In this document: piece by piece, positions 33,645-43,510 of the stretch
How positions within the stretch are numbered: position 1 is the first letter of the stretch
How the letters are laid out: each line of letters opens with the position of its first letter
Source: Geomonas limicola
Lineage (GTDB): Bacteria; Desulfobacterota; Desulfuromonadia; Geobacterales; Geobacteraceae
DNA: 64,000 nucleotides
Reading direction: 5' to 3'
Assembly: GCF_014193675.1 (NCBI RefSeq)
Contig: NZ_BLXZ01000007.1
Span: 186,001-250,000, forward strand
Made by a program: the position numbers and the translations under genes
The notes under the pieces: generated by a model
Databases searched by the model: none
The model's input: only the letters and a program-made list of their open reading frames with translations
Told to the model about the DNA's origin: nothing

Positions 33645-34924
33645 AAGGTTGCTCCGCCATCGACCGCCGCCTCGGCCCAGACCTCGCCCCCGAGTCGGTG
33701 CACGATCCTCTGTACCGTCGTGAGCCCGATCCCGACCCCGTCGAACTCCCCTTCCTTGTGCATCCTCTGAAATGCTCCGAAGAGACGTTCCGCATAGCGC
33801 ATGTCGAAACCGGCACCGTTATCACGAACGAAGATGACGTCCTTCCCCTGGTAGCTCCCCCTGCCCACTTCGATCCGGGCATGCGACAATTTTCCGGAAA
33901 ATTTAAAGGCGTTACTTAGCAAATGCTCGAGCGCTACCCGCAAAAGATTCCCGTCGCCATGCTCCTCCAGGCGCTCCTCGATGACCCACTCCACCTGACG
34001 ATCGGGTGACTGCTCGCTAAGGGAGGCAGCAATCTCATGCGCCATGCGGCTGAGATCGACTTTTCCCGGGTTGAGCGGTTGGCGCGCAATGCGGTAGAGC
34101 ATGGTCAGGGCCTCGACCTGCTGTTCCAGGCGGTGCCCGGCCTTGGTGATGCAGCCGAGGTAACTCTGGGCGGTCTCATCCAACTGGGTGCTGTAGTCCT
34201 CGACCAGTGCGCTGCTGAACCCGAGCAGGTGCCTCAGGGGTGCTCTCAAGTCGTGCGAGATGGAATAGCTGAAGCTCTCCAGCTCGCGGTGCACCAGTTC
34301 CAGGTCCTTCTTGCGTCGCTCGCAGAGCCGGCTTAATTCTGCGATCTGTTGCTGATCTTCCTGGTGTTGCCGGGTCAACTGGCTCAGGTCGGCCCGTGCT
34401 GCCGTCAGTTGTGCCTCGAGTTCCTGGTTCAACGCGGAACTCTCCTCGTTCAGGCGCCTGCGCTCGGCAAGTTCGAGCTGGATGGTGGCGTGCGGCAGCA
34501 CCTTGCCGCTGGGAACCGGATCGTGGGTGGCGCGAAAACGTTTGATTTCGAGCTGATAGCGGATCCGGGTCCTGACCAGCCTCGAGTTGAAGGGACGAGT
34601 GATGAAGTCGGCGCCGCCCAGTTCGAGGCCCTTGTGCTCCTCGCTTTTGTCGGTGAGCGCAGTGACGAAGATGATGGGGATCTCGCACGTTTTCGGCTCG
34701 GCCTTCAAGCGGGTACAGACCTCGTACCCGTTCATCCCCGGCATCATGATGTCCAGCAAGATGAGGTCGGGGGCCGGATCGGTATTGGCCAGTTTGATTG
34801 CCTGAAGCCCGTTCGATGCAGAGATGGTTTGACAGTCATCATGCAGCATCTCGGTGAGCAACTGGACATTTTCCGGCGCGTCATCGACGATGAGTACTTT
34901 GGGTCTGCCAGGCAAAGCTTCCAT
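33617..34924 (-). CDS. Receiver-histidine kinase (REC-coiled coil-HisKA-HATPase)
   Basis: A 435-residue soluble protein. The receiver (residues 8-125) has Asp14-Asp15 and phospho-Asp58 in LILLDIMMPGMNG, but the conserved Lys is Arg110 (ADFITRPF), a conservative yet unusual change. A long coiled coil (~150-215) follows. The DHp box is FSYSISHDLRAPLRHLLGFS, and the ATPase motifs are HLLSNAFKFS, VRDNGAGFDM and GVGIGLTTVQRI. This is the cyanobacterial phytochrome-like or photomixotrophic-type kinase core, here driven by an upstream phosphorylation. Confidence 0.9.
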   Translation of the reverse strand: MEALPGRPKVLIVDDAPENVQLLTEMLHDDCQTISASNGLQAIKLANTDPAPDLILLDIMMPGMNGYEVCTRLKAEPKTCEIPIIFVTALTDKSEEHKGLELGGADFITRPFNSRLVRTRIRYQLEIKRFRATHDPVPSGKVLPHATIQLELAERRRLNEESSALNQELEAQLTAARADLSQLTRQHQEDQQQIAELSRLCERRKKDLELVHRELESFSYSISHDLRAPLRHLLGFSSALVEDYSTQLDETAQSYLGCITKAGHRLEQQVEALTMLYRIARQPLNPGKVDLSRMAHEIAASLSEQSPDRQVEWVIEERLEEHGDGNLLRVALEHLLSNAFKFSGKLSHARIEVGRGSYQGKDVIFVRDNGAGFDMRYAERLFGAFQRMHKEGEFDGVGIGLTTVQRIVHRLGGEVWAEAAVDGGATFYFTLSASD

Positions 34925-35058
34925 GTTCAGTTCCCCTATCGGTTACCATGAACCCCGTAAAAATCAGGGACCATTGTGCCACAAACCAAGGTCCGGCTCC
35001 AACATTTATCCGAAAAAATCTTACAACTCGTGGAGAGTCTTGATGGGGCGGAGCCACT

Positions 35059-36003
35059 TCACCCTTCAACCACCTCGTTGAAGAGATCGGCAACCTGGCC
35101 AAAGAGGCCGGTATCTCCCAGTGCCCGCCGCAACCGGTCGGGATCCGCAAGGAAATCCCGCATGAAGTAGATTTCCGAGGCCTTCAGGTAGATTACGAAG
35201 GGGTTGGTCAAGGTCGGTCCGAAGATCTGCTGCACCACTTCGCTCACCAGGTCGATCTCTGCATAGCGCTTTACCTGCCCTGCCCTGTCGATCAACTTTC
35301 TGACGTAAAAGAGCAGCGCCTCCTTGACGCTGAGAAGGTACTGGCGGTGGGACGGCAGAATAAGGTCCCCTTCCAGGGTGGCCAGTTTCACAAGGCTGTC
35401 GCAATACGACTCGTAGTTGCGGAACCGGCCGGAAAAGGTTTCCACATCGAGATCGAGGGACGGCGACTGAAAGATCTCGCGCAGCAGGATATCCCCGGTG
35501 ACCGCCTCCCCCTGGTAGCGGTAGACCACATCGCTTTGCGAGTGCCCCGGACAGGAGAGGACCTCAAGTCCGAGCCGGTCCGGTACGTTCGACTCCTCCA
35601 GTACCTGGTAGCGCCGGGGACTGGGCGCCAGCATGTCCTGGGAGAGAAAGAGCCGCTGGAGCTTCAGGCAGTATTCCTCGGAGAAGCCGGCCTCGCGCAA
35701 CAGACGATGCACACCGGCAATCCAATCCTCGAGCCTGCGCAGACGCAGGACGTCCCGGCGCGGGAAGTAGATCTCCGCGTCGCTCTGTTCCTGCAGAAAG
35801 GCTGCCTGCCCGTAGTGGTCGACATGGCAATGGGTGACAAAGACGTGCCGCACACGCTTGAGGTCGACCGCTTGTTCGAGGACGTGTCGTCCTTCGGGTG
35901 TGGGGGGACCGGTGTCGAAGAGCACCAGTTCGCCGGCAATCTCGGTGGAATAAAAATGGACCTCGCCGACCATATACGGCGTCATGACGGTGTGTTGTTT
36001 CAT
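35059..36003 (-). CDS. MBL-fold metallo-hydrolase
   Basis: A 314-residue protein with the metal motif THCHVDHYGQ (H58, H60, D62, H63) and later ligands in SCPGHSQSD, VTGDILL and LPSHRQY. The C-terminal ~90 residues are helical, as in glyoxalase II-like or lactonase-like members that add a lid domain. The only reasonable start, ATG 36003, lacks a ribosome site and is 4 bp after the T-tract of the terminator at 36008-36046, so expression may depend on read-through or leaderless initiation. Substrate unknown. Confidence 0.85.
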   Translation of the reverse strand: MKQHTVMTPYMVGEVHFYSTEIAGELVLFDTGPPTPEGRHVLEQAVDLKRVRHVFVTHCHVDHYGQAAFLQEQSDAEIYFPRRDVLRLRRLEDWIAGVHRLLREAGFSEEYCLKLQRLFLSQDMLAPSPRRYQVLEESNVPDRLGLEVLSCPGHSQSDVVYRYQGEAVTGDILLREIFQSPSLDLDVETFSGRFRNYESYCDSLVKLATLEGDLILPSHRQYLLSVKEALLFYVRKLIDRAGQVKRYAEIDLVSEVVQQIFGPTLTNPFVIYLKASEIYFMRDFLADPDRLRRALGDTGLFGQVADLFNEVVEG

Positions 36004-36007
36004 AACG

Positions 36008-36046
36008 AAAAAAGCCGCGCCGCCGTGGTACAACGGCAGGCGCGGC
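36008..36046 (-). terminator. Strong intrinsic terminator of the beta-oxidation operon
   Basis: On the reverse strand the stem is GCCGCGCC plus GCCGT paired with ACGGC plus GGCGCGGC (one bulged base, 6-nt loop), followed by TTTTTT (36013-36008). It lies 19 bp after the acyl-CoA dehydrogenase stop and just ahead of the MBL gene's ATG. Confidence 0.9.
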
Positions 36047-36064
36047 GCTCCTTGTTGCGGTGCG

Positions 36065-37843
36065 TTAGAAGAGGTATTTTTCGGCGGCGATGGCCGCTTC
36101 GGCGACCTCGCGTTTGGCCTGTAAAAGCCCGGCTGCATCGTACTTGGTGAAACGCCGGATGCCCGCGAGCAGCATGGTGAGTGTGTCTCCCTCCGCGACG
36201 TAGAAGGCCCCCTTGCGCGCCGCGCTGGCAGCCCTTTCGCTGGCGGTAAAGGCAAAGGTCTTGACGGCACCATCAAGGGCGGCACGGCGCGCCGCGCTGA
36301 GTTTGGGGAGCATCTTCTCGGCTCGCAGCACCGTGCTTTCCAGGGCGAAGATGTTGATGGCGACGTCGGCGACCGCGAGGAGCACCTCCTGCTCGTCCTT
36401 GATCTTCGCCTGGAACTTCTGCACGGCGGAACCGGAGAGCACCAGGAACGCCTGTTTGAGATTCACCACCAGCGCCTTTTCCGCAGCGTACGGAACGCTG
36501 TCGTCCAATTCCTCGAAACTCGGCGTCATAAGGCCTTCAAAGGCCTTCATCGCCTCGCGCTGCAGCGGTATCTCCCCTTTCAGGGCCCGGGTCAACAGGA
36601 TGCCGGGGATCAGCAAGCGGTTGATCTCGTTGGTTCCTTCAAAAATGCGGTTGATCCGTTCGTCCCGGTAGAACCCCTCGGCCGGGTACTCCTGGATGAA
36701 ACCGTAACCGCCGTGAATCTGGACCACCTCGTCGGCCACGTGGGCCAGCACCTCGGAGCAGAAGACCTTGGCGATGGCGCACTCTATGGCGTATTCCTCG
36801 ATGCCGCGCTGGTAGGCGTCGTAGTAGTTGGGCGTATCTTTGGGGATGGTGGCCAACCGGTCGTCGATGAGACCGGCCAGGCGGTACACCAGGGATTCCG
36901 AGGCGAAGATCTCGGCGTTGAGGTCGGCGATCTTCTCCCGGATCGCACCGAAGGAACTGATCGGCTGGGAGAACTGCTTGCGCAGGTTGGCGTACTTGAT
37001 TCCCACCTCCAGGGCGCGCTTGGCGGCACCGGTCACCGCGGCACCCAGCTTGAAGCGTCCCACGTTGAGCACGTTGAAGGCAATCTTGTGCCCCTTCCCG
37101 ATCTCGCCGAGGAGATTTTCCACCGGCACCCTGGCGTTGTCCAGGATGATCTGGGTGGTCGAGGAACCCTTGATGCCGAGCTTTTTCTCCTCCGGCCCGA
37201 CGCTCAGCCCCTCGGTGGTGCGTTCCACCAGAAACGCAGTGAAGTGCTCCTTGTCGATCTTCGCGAAGATGGTGTAGAGGTTCGCGATGGCGCCGTTGGT
37301 GGTGAACTGCTTGGTCCCGTTCAAAAGGTAGTATTTTCCGTCCTCGGAAAGCGTCGCGGTCGCCTTGGCCCCCAGCGCGTCACTGCCGGAATCCGGTTCG
37401 GTGAGGCAATAGGCGGCGATCCACTCGCCACTGATGATCTTTTCCAGGTACTTTTCTTTTTGGGCGGCCGTTCCGTAGTAGACCAGCGGCAGGGTGCCGA
37501 TCCCGGTGTGTGCCGAGTAGGCCACCGAGAAGGATCCGGCGCTCGCTATCTTTTCGGCCGCGAGCATGCTGGTTGCCTTGTCCAGTTCGAGTCCACCGTA
37601 CTCCTCCGGGGCATCGATCATCAAGAGCCCCAGTTCGCCGCATTTCTGCATCAGACTTACCACGTGCTCGAAGTTCTGGTGTTCGATCTCCTCGCGCACC
37701 GGCATCACCTCGTTGTTCACGAACATCTCAGTGGTACGCCCAATCTCGCGCTGCTCGTCGCTGAAATCCTCCGGGGTGAACACGTCGTCCTTGGAGGTCT
37801 CGCCTATCAGGAATTCCGCACCCTTAAATATCTTGCTCGCCAT
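36065..37843 (-). CDS. Acyl-CoA dehydrogenase (VLCAD-like, extended C-terminus)
   Basis: A 592-residue FAD enzyme catalysing the first step of beta-oxidation. FAD/substrate motifs are AAYCLTEPDSGSDALGAKATA and GIKGSSTTQI. The catalytic Glu lies in RINRIFEGTNEINRLL, the position used by VLCAD-type enzymes. A ~170-residue C-terminal extension (residues ~420-592) is also as in VLCAD/ACAD9. The start follows GAGGTG. Last gene of the fadD-to-ACAD operon; electrons should leave through ETF to the FeS oxidoreductase at 29849. Confidence 0.94.
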   Translation of the reverse strand: MASKIFKGAEFLIGETSKDDVFTPEDFSDEQREIGRTTEMFVNNEVMPVREEIEHQNFEHVVSLMQKCGELGLLMIDAPEEYGGLELDKATSMLAAEKIASAGSFSVAYSAHTGIGTLPLVYYGTAAQKEKYLEKIISGEWIAAYCLTEPDSGSDALGAKATATLSEDGKYYLLNGTKQFTTNGAIANLYTIFAKIDKEHFTAFLVERTTEGLSVGPEEKKLGIKGSSTTQIILDNARVPVENLLGEIGKGHKIAFNVLNVGRFKLGAAVTGAAKRALEVGIKYANLRKQFSQPISSFGAIREKIADLNAEIFASESLVYRLAGLIDDRLATIPKDTPNYYDAYQRGIEEYAIECAIAKVFCSEVLAHVADEVVQIHGGYGFIQEYPAEGFYRDERINRIFEGTNEINRLLIPGILLTRALKGEIPLQREAMKAFEGLMTPSFEELDDSVPYAAEKALVVNLKQAFLVLSGSAVQKFQAKIKDEQEVLLAVADVAINIFALESTVLRAEKMLPKLSAARRAALDGAVKTFAFTASERAASAARKGAFYVAEGDTLTMLLAGIRRFTKYDAAGLLQAKREVAEAAIAAEKYLF

Positions 37844-37932
37844 GACACACCTCGCGATTTTTCATTGTCAACTGCATGAACCCATTCGGGCGTAATCCCC
37901 ACATTGAAGTCATCAAAAGGTACAGGTCGCCG

Positions 37933-39108
37933 CTACACCCTTTCGAAAATGCCGGCAGCCCCCATGCCCCCGCCGATGCACATGGTCACGCAGCCGTAGC
38001 GGACCTGGGAGCGCTGCATCTGGTGCAGCAGCGTCGCGGTGAGTTTGGCGCCGGTGCAGCCGAGCGGATGTCCGAGGGCGATGGCCCCGCCGTTCACGTT
38101 GACGCGTTCCGGGTCGAGCCCCAACTCGTTGATGCAGGCGAGCGACTGGCAGGCAAAGGCCTCGTTCAGCTCGATGAGACCGAGGTCCTGCTGGTTGAGC
38201 CCCGCGAACTTGAGCGCGGCGGGTACTGCCTCGATGGGACCGATCCCCATGATTTCGGGCGGTACCCCGCGTACCGCAAAGCCGCAGAACCGCGCCAGCG
38301 GCGTCGCCCCGGTCCGTTTCAGGAACTCCTCGGAAACGACCAGGACTGCGGCGGCACCGTCGGTCATCTGGGAAGAATTGCCGGCGGTTACCGTGCCGTC
38401 AGCCTTGAAGGCCGGCTTCAGCTGGGCGAGCACCTGGGCGGTCGTGTCGGCGCGCAGGCCGTCGTCACGGGTCACCAACTCCCGGGCGCAGACCGGTTTC
38501 CCCTTAACGATCTGGCAGGATTCGGCCTCGACCGGAACGATCTCCGCTTCGAAGCGCCCCTCGGCCCAGGCTCGGGCAGCCTTCTGGTGGCTCGCCGCAG
38601 CAAAGGCGTCCTGGTCCTCGCGGGATACCCCGTACTTGGCGGCCAGCAGTTCCGCGGTGATCCCCATCGAGGCGTAGGATTCGGGCCAGGAGGAGACCAG
38701 GCCGGGGTTGGCGCTGTACTTGTTGCCACCCATGGGGATCATGGTCATGCTCTCGGCGCCCCCTGCCACGATGCAGTCGGCAAATCCGGCCATGATCCGC
38801 TCAGCCGCCGAGGCGATGGCCTGCAGTCCCGATGAGCAGAAACGGTTGATGGTCTGGGCCGGGACCTGGTAGGGGATCCCCGCCTTGAGCGCGGCCAGTC
38901 GGGCCAGGTTCATTCCCTGTTCGGCCTCCGGAAAGGCGCACCCCATGATAACGTCATCGATGCCGGCCGGGTCGATGCCGGTCCGCTCCAAAAGCCCGCG
39001 AATGGCGGCAGTGGCCAGGTCGTCCGGCCGGACGTCCTTCAGTTTTCCCTTATTGGCCTTGGTACCGGCGGTACGGAAAGCGGCCAGAATGTATGCTGCG
39101 TGTGACAT
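37933..39108 (-). CDS. fadA: Thiolase (acetyl-CoA C-acyltransferase)
   Basis: A 391-residue thiolase II completing beta-oxidation. The nucleophile Cys is in [18 protein letters not shown] (residue ~91), with the His in [18 protein letters not shown] and the second Cys in [17 protein letters not shown]. Start ATG 39108 follows GGAGGA. It is 137 bp downstream of the HADH/ECH gene, with repeats in that gap, and 89 bp upstream of the acyl-CoA dehydrogenase. Confidence 0.95.
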   Translation of the reverse strand: MSHAAYILAAFRTAGTKANKGKLKDVRPDDLATAAIRGLLERTGIDPAGIDDVIMGCAFPEAEQGMNLARLAALKAGIPYQVPAQTINRFCSSGLQAIASAAERIMAGFADCIVAGGAESMTMIPMGGNKYSANPGLVSSWPESYASMGITAELLAAKYGVSREDQDAFAAASHQKAARAWAEGRFEAEIVPVEAESCQIVKGKPVCARELVTRDDGLRADTTAQVLAQLKPAFKADGTVTAGNSSQMTDGAAAVLVVSEEFLKRTGATPLARFCGFAVRGVPPEIMGIGPIEAVPAALKFAGLNQQDLGLIELNEAFACQSLACINELGLDPERVNVNGGAIALGHPLGCTGAKLTATLLHQMQRSQVRYGCVTMCIGGGMGAAGIFERV

Positions 39109-39212
39109 AACTTCCTCCGGTGCTACAGCGTGGACCCGCTCTTCCGAAGCTTTCGGTAACGCGAGTCCAGTGGCCCGAACCTGATGCTGTCAGCCCTGGA
39201 GACCGACACATC

Positions 39213-39251
39213 ATTGTCAATTGTCCACTGTCAATTGTCCATTGGTTAATT
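39213..39251. repeat. 14-bp tandem repeat (TGTCAATTGTCC) between fadB-like and fadA
   Basis: ATTGTCAATTGTCC (39213-39226), ACTGTCAATTGTCC (39227-39240) and a partial ATTGGTTAATT (39241-39251) repeat with a 14-bp period, running into the stop of the HADH/ECH gene. A related CATTGTCAACTG occurs at 37865-37876 in the next gap of the same operon. Confidence 0.6.
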
Positions 39252-41633
39252 CCGCAGCGCCCTCCCCTTCTTCAGCATGTGCTGGATCCGTTCGGCGGTT
39301 TTCTTCTGGCCGCAGAACTTGAGAAACATCTCCCGCTCCAGGTCCAGCAGGTATTCTTCGCTGATCAGGGTTCCGCCGGGGACGTCACCGCCGGTAATCA
39401 CGTCGGCGATTCCCGAGGCGAGGTACTTGTCGTATTCCGAGATGAAACCACCCTCTTTCAGGTTCCAGAGCTGGGTCTTGATACTGGCGGCGATGCTCCG
39501 CCCGGGCGCCTTTAGGCCGGTAAGCGGGCGGCTGGGGCGGTAGTTGGCGGCCAGCGCCAGCGCCTTCAGTTTCGCGTCGTGGATCCGCTTGTCCGGGTCG
39601 AGTGTAATGCCGTCACCGTGGCGCATAAAGCCCATACCGAAGAGTTCGGCGGCCGAAGCGCTCACCTTCCCCATGGCTATGTTGCGGTAGTTCTTGAGAA
39701 GAAACGGCGTCACGTCGGTCTCGTACTCGTCGGAAAGCTTGATGGCACGCAACGCCATCTCCTTGGTACCACCTCCGGCCGGAAGGATCCCCACCCCAAT
39801 CTCGACGAGCCCCATGTAGGTCTCGGCCTGGGCGACGATGGCGTCGGAGTGCAGGCAGGTTTCGCAGCCCCCCCCCATGACAAGGTTGTGCGGAGCGGCC
39901 ACGACCGGGATCCTGGCGTACTTGATGGCCATCATCGCCTTCTGGAAGTTCTTCACCAGCACGGCGATCTCGTCGAAGGCACCCTCGGCGATCCCCATGG
40001 AGAGGAGCATCAGGTTGGCGCCGGCGGAGAACATCCCACCCTGGTTGGCGATGACGAGTCCCACGCCGTCCTGTTCGGTGCGCCGGATACCCTTCTGGAT
40101 CATGGAGAGGGTGTCCCCGCCAATGGTGTTCATCTTGGAATGGAACTCGAGGCAGAATACCCCGTCCTTGAGATCGACCAGCGAGGCGGAACTGTTTTTC
40201 TCGACGACGCTGCCGGCATCCTTCAACAGGGTCAGCGAGACGCTGGTCGCCGGGCGTTCGATCTCCCTGAAGGATTTGCTCGCCACGTCGAAGAAGTAAT
40301 CCTTGCCGGCCTCGCGCCGGTAGAAACGCTCAACGCCCTGCAGAAGTTCGGGTACCGCCACCCCGTCGGCTGTGGCGCGGGCAACGAAGGCGGCAACCCC
40401 AATGGCGTCCAGGGTCTCGAAGGGACCGAGTTCCCAGTTGTAGCCCCACTTCATGGCGTTGTCGACGTTGACCACGTCGTCCGCTATTTCCGGGATCCGC
40501 TTGACCGTGTAGATCAAGGTGTCGCGCAGGGTTTTCCAGGCAAACTGCGCCGCCTTGTCGTTTCCCTCGAGCAGGGTCCGGATGCGCTGCGCCGGGTCGT
40601 CGATCTGCTTGGTCGCCTGCACCGAGGCAAACTTGGGCGAAGTCGCCTGAAGGTAGCTGTCACTTTGGTAGTCGAAGTAAAACTTGACGCTCTCGCCGTT
40701 TACCGTCTCCCGCTTGTAGAAGCCCCGGCCGGCCTTTTTCCCGGTAAGCCCGGCGGCGACCATTTTCGAGATGTTCTCGGGGACCCGGAACACCTCGCGC
40801 TCGTCGTCCTCCGGCAGCGCCTCGTAGCTGTTGGCGAGTACCCGCGCCACGGTGTCGATACCTACCAGGTCCCACAGCGCGAAGGTCGCCGTCTTGGGGC
40901 GCGCCAGTGCGGGACCGGTGATCGCATCGACTTCCTCGACGCTAAGCCCCATCTCCACCATGTGCTGCCCGGTGATGGCGCCGGCGTAGGTCCCAATCCG
41001 GTTGGCGATGAAGTTGGGGGTATCCTTCGCGTAGACCACCCCCTTGCCGAGTTTCTCAGCCAGGAATCCGGCCAGGAAAGCGGTGACGGCAGGATCGGTT
41101 TCCCGGCAGGGGACCATTTCCATGAGCCGCATGTAGCGCGGCGGGTTGAAGAAGTGGGTCACCAGGAAGTTGCGGCGCACCGTCTCGGGGAGGGACTGTG
41201 CCAGGGCGTTCACCGACAGGCCGCTCGTGTTGCTGCTGAGGATGGCCCCCTCCTTCAGGTTGGGCACCACCTTCTCGGCGAAGAGGCGTTTTTTTACCTC
41301 CATATTCTCCAGCACCACCTCGACCACCCAGTCGCACTCACCAAGCCGCGCCAGGTCGTCCTCCAGGTTTCCCGCCTCGAGGTTGGCAGCATACTCGGGT
41401 AGGTAGAGCGGCGCAGGCTTCAGCGCGGGGAGCCCCGCGATCGCCTGATCCGCCAGACGGTTACGAACCGCCCGGTCCGAAAGCCCCACCCCCCGTGCCA
41501 GTTCGGCATCGCTTGCCTGCGCGGGTACGATATCGAGCAAAAGTACCTGGAGACCGGCATTGGCCAGGTGGGCGGCGATGGTCGCCCCCATGACGCCCGA
41601 CCCCAAAACTGCTACCTTGTTGATCTGTCTCAT
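39246..41633 (-). CDS. 3-Hydroxyacyl-CoA dehydrogenase/enoyl-CoA hydratase fusion (FadN-like)
   Basis: A 795-residue bifunctional enzyme with the dehydrogenase first and hydratase last, as in Bacillus FadN and unlike E. coli FadB. ATG 41633 follows GGGGGAT. The NAD motif is VAVLGSGVMGATIAAHLA, the dehydrogenase active site THFFNPPRYMRLMEMV, and the hydratase oxyanion and Glu region VMGGGCETCLHSD then GLVEIGVGILPAGGGTKE. It is 30 bp after the ligase gene. It performs hydration and NAD-dependent oxidation in beta-oxidation. Confidence 0.94.
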   Translation of the reverse strand: MRQINKVAVLGSGVMGATIAAHLANAGLQVLLLDIVPAQASDAELARGVGLSDRAVRNRLADQAIAGLPALKPAPLYLPEYAANLEAGNLEDDLARLGECDWVVEVVLENMEVKKRLFAEKVVPNLKEGAILSSNTSGLSVNALAQSLPETVRRNFLVTHFFNPPRYMRLMEMVPCRETDPAVTAFLAGFLAEKLGKGVVYAKDTPNFIANRIGTYAGAITGQHMVEMGLSVEEVDAITGPALARPKTATFALWDLVGIDTVARVLANSYEALPEDDEREVFRVPENISKMVAAGLTGKKAGRGFYKRETVNGESVKFYFDYQSDSYLQATSPKFASVQATKQIDDPAQRIRTLLEGNDKAAQFAWKTLRDTLIYTVKRIPEIADDVVNVDNAMKWGYNWELGPFETLDAIGVAAFVARATADGVAVPELLQGVERFYRREAGKDYFFDVASKSFREIERPATSVSLTLLKDAGSVVEKNSSASLVDLKDGVFCLEFHSKMNTIGGDTLSMIQKGIRRTEQDGVGLVIANQGGMFSAGANLMLLSMGIAEGAFDEIAVLVKNFQKAMMAIKYARIPVVAAPHNLVMGGGCETCLHSDAIVAQAETYMGLVEIGVGILPAGGGTKEMALRAIKLSDEYETDVTPFLLKNYRNIAMGKVSASAAELFGMGFMRHGDGITLDPDKRIHDAKLKALALAANYRPSRPLTGLKAPGRSIAASIKTQLWNLKEGGFISEYDKYLASGIADVITGGDVPGGTLISEEYLLDLEREMFLKFCGQKKTAERIQHMLKKGRALRN

Positions 41634-41663
41634 GTAATCCCCCAAGCGGCACCCAGGCCGCGG

Positions 41664-43478
41664 CTATTCCGCGTACATCTCCTCGATCTTGTCATGGTAG
41701 GCTTCGGCGATCACCTTGCGTTTCAGCTTCAAGGTCGGGGTCAATTCACCGGCGTCGATGCTGAAATCACGCGGCAACAACTGGAATTTCTTGATGGTCT
41801 CGTAGTGAGCCAGGCTCTCGTTCACTGCCGCGACCCGCTGCTCGTAGAGTTTGCGCACCGGTTCGTGGACCACCAGGTCGGCCACGTCGTTGTAGGCGAT
41901 CTTGTTTTCCAGGGCGAACTCGATGAGCCGCTCGAGCGTCGGCACCACCAGCGCGGTCAGGTACGGCTTGCGGTCGCCAAATACGATGGCCTGGGAGATG
42001 TACTTGTCGCGCTTCAGGAGGTTTTCGATCGGCTGAGGCGCGATGTTCTTGCCGCCGGCGGTGATGATCAGCTCCTTCTTGCGGTCGGTGATGAACAGGA
42101 AACTGTTTTCGAGGTAACCGATGTCCCCGGTCTTGAACCAGCCGTCCTCGAGCGAATCCCGGGTCCCCTCCGGGTCTTTGTAGTACCCCTGCATCACCTG
42201 GGGACCGCGCACCAGCACCTCGCCGTCCGGCGCGATCGCTATCTCGGTCTGTTCCAGCGCAGTCCCCACCGACCCGAAGCGCAACTGCTGGAAGGTGTTG
42301 ATGCAGATGACCGGGCTGGTTTCGGTGAGCCCGTACCCCTCGATGATCGGGATCCCGATGATCCAGAAGAACTCGTCGATCTCCTTGTCCAGCGGGGCCC
42401 CGCCGCAGCAGCAGAGTTTCAGGTTGCCGCCGAAACGACGACGCAGCTTGGCGAAGATGATCCGGTCCGCCAGGAGGTACTGGGCCTGCAGCAGAAAGCC
42501 GACGTTGTGCTCGATGTAGCGGGCGTAGATATAGCGCCTGCCGATGGCCAGGGCCCGCCGGAACATGGTCCGTTTGAACAGGGAGAGCTGGTGCACGCTC
42601 TCGAAGATGCGCGAGTAGATCTTCTCGAAAAGACGCGGCACGCTGACGATGAGGGAAGGTTTCACCTCGACCATGTTCTCGGCGATCTTCTCGAAACTCT
42701 CGGCGAAGGCGATGAGGCCGCCCTGGAGGACCGGCAGGTAGTAGCCTACCGTGCGCTCCAGCACGTGGCTCAAAGGGAGAAAGCTCAGGAGCACCTCGTG
42801 GTCGCCGAGAACCCCGGCCTTCTTGATGGTGTACCAGGCGTCGAAGAGGAGGTTGCCGTGGCTCAGCATGGCCCCCTTGGGAATTCCGGTAGTTCCGGAG
42901 GTGTAGATGATGGTGGCGAGGTCATCCGGCCGGATGCCGTCCATCATGGCCTCGATCTCGCGACGTTCCGCATCGAGGATAGGATCGTCGATTTCGGAGA
43001 GCTGGTAGAAGGTGGTGACCGGCAGCCCCGGCTCGCCAAGGAATCGCTCGAAGGAGACCACCAGTTTCACCTGGGGGAAGGCGTCGTGATACTTCAGGAG
43101 CTTGCGGTACTGGGCGCGGCTCGAGACGAAGACGATGCTCGCCTTGGAGTGGGTCAAAACGTAGGCAACCTGCTCGGGGGTGTTGGTGGGGTAGATCGGC
43201 ACGGTGACCGCACCGGCGCAGAGGATTCCCATGTCGGCGATGATCCATCCGGCACGGTTTTCGGAGAGGATGGCGACCCGGTCACCGGGCCGGATGTTCA
43301 GCTTGCGGAGCCCGCGCGCCACCATGAGGGCCCGGTCGTAGTACTGGGCGTAGCTGAGGACGACGAAGTTTCCCTGTTTGCGGAACTTGATCGCCGGTCT
43401 GGGACCCATTTCGGCCGCATGTTTGCGCAGCACATCGGGAAGCGATTGGTAGGGAATCTGGTCCATACGAGTACCCAT
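41664..43478 (-). CDS. Long-chain fatty acid-CoA ligase (AMP-forming, FadD15-like)
   Basis: A 604-residue ligase activating fatty acids. It has P-loop YTSGTTGIPKGAMLSHGN (residues ~185-202), EGYGLTETSPVI, GWFKTGDIGYLENSFLFITDRKKELIITAGGKNIAP and a C-terminal GELTPTLKLKRK with the catalytic Lys. ATG 43478 and ATG 43466 are both possible; neither has a strong ribosome site. First gene of the reverse-strand operon driven by the promoter at 43511-43541. Confidence 0.94.
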   Translation of the reverse strand: MGTRMDQIPYQSLPDVLRKHAAEMGPRPAIKFRKQGNFVVLSYAQYYDRALMVARGLRKLNIRPGDRVAILSENRAGWIIADMGILCAGAVTVPIYPTNTPEQVAYVLTHSKASIVFVSSRAQYRKLLKYHDAFPQVKLVVSFERFLGEPGLPVTTFYQLSEIDDPILDAERREIEAMMDGIRPDDLATIIYTSGTTGIPKGAMLSHGNLLFDAWYTIKKAGVLGDHEVLLSFLPLSHVLERTVGYYLPVLQGGLIAFAESFEKIAENMVEVKPSLIVSVPRLFEKIYSRIFESVHQLSLFKRTMFRRALAIGRRYIYARYIEHNVGFLLQAQYLLADRIIFAKLRRRFGGNLKLCCCGGAPLDKEIDEFFWIIGIPIIEGYGLTETSPVICINTFQQLRFGSVGTALEQTEIAIAPDGEVLVRGPQVMQGYYKDPEGTRDSLEDGWFKTGDIGYLENSFLFITDRKKELIITAGGKNIAPQPIENLLKRDKYISQAIVFGDRKPYLTALVVPTLERLIEFALENKIAYNDVADLVVHEPVRKLYEQRVAAVNESLAHYETIKKFQLLPRDFSIDAGELTPTLKLKRKVIAEAYHDKIEEMYAE

Positions 43479-43510
43479 GGTAAAGCCGGCACGAGGACAC
43501 GTCTGTGTCC

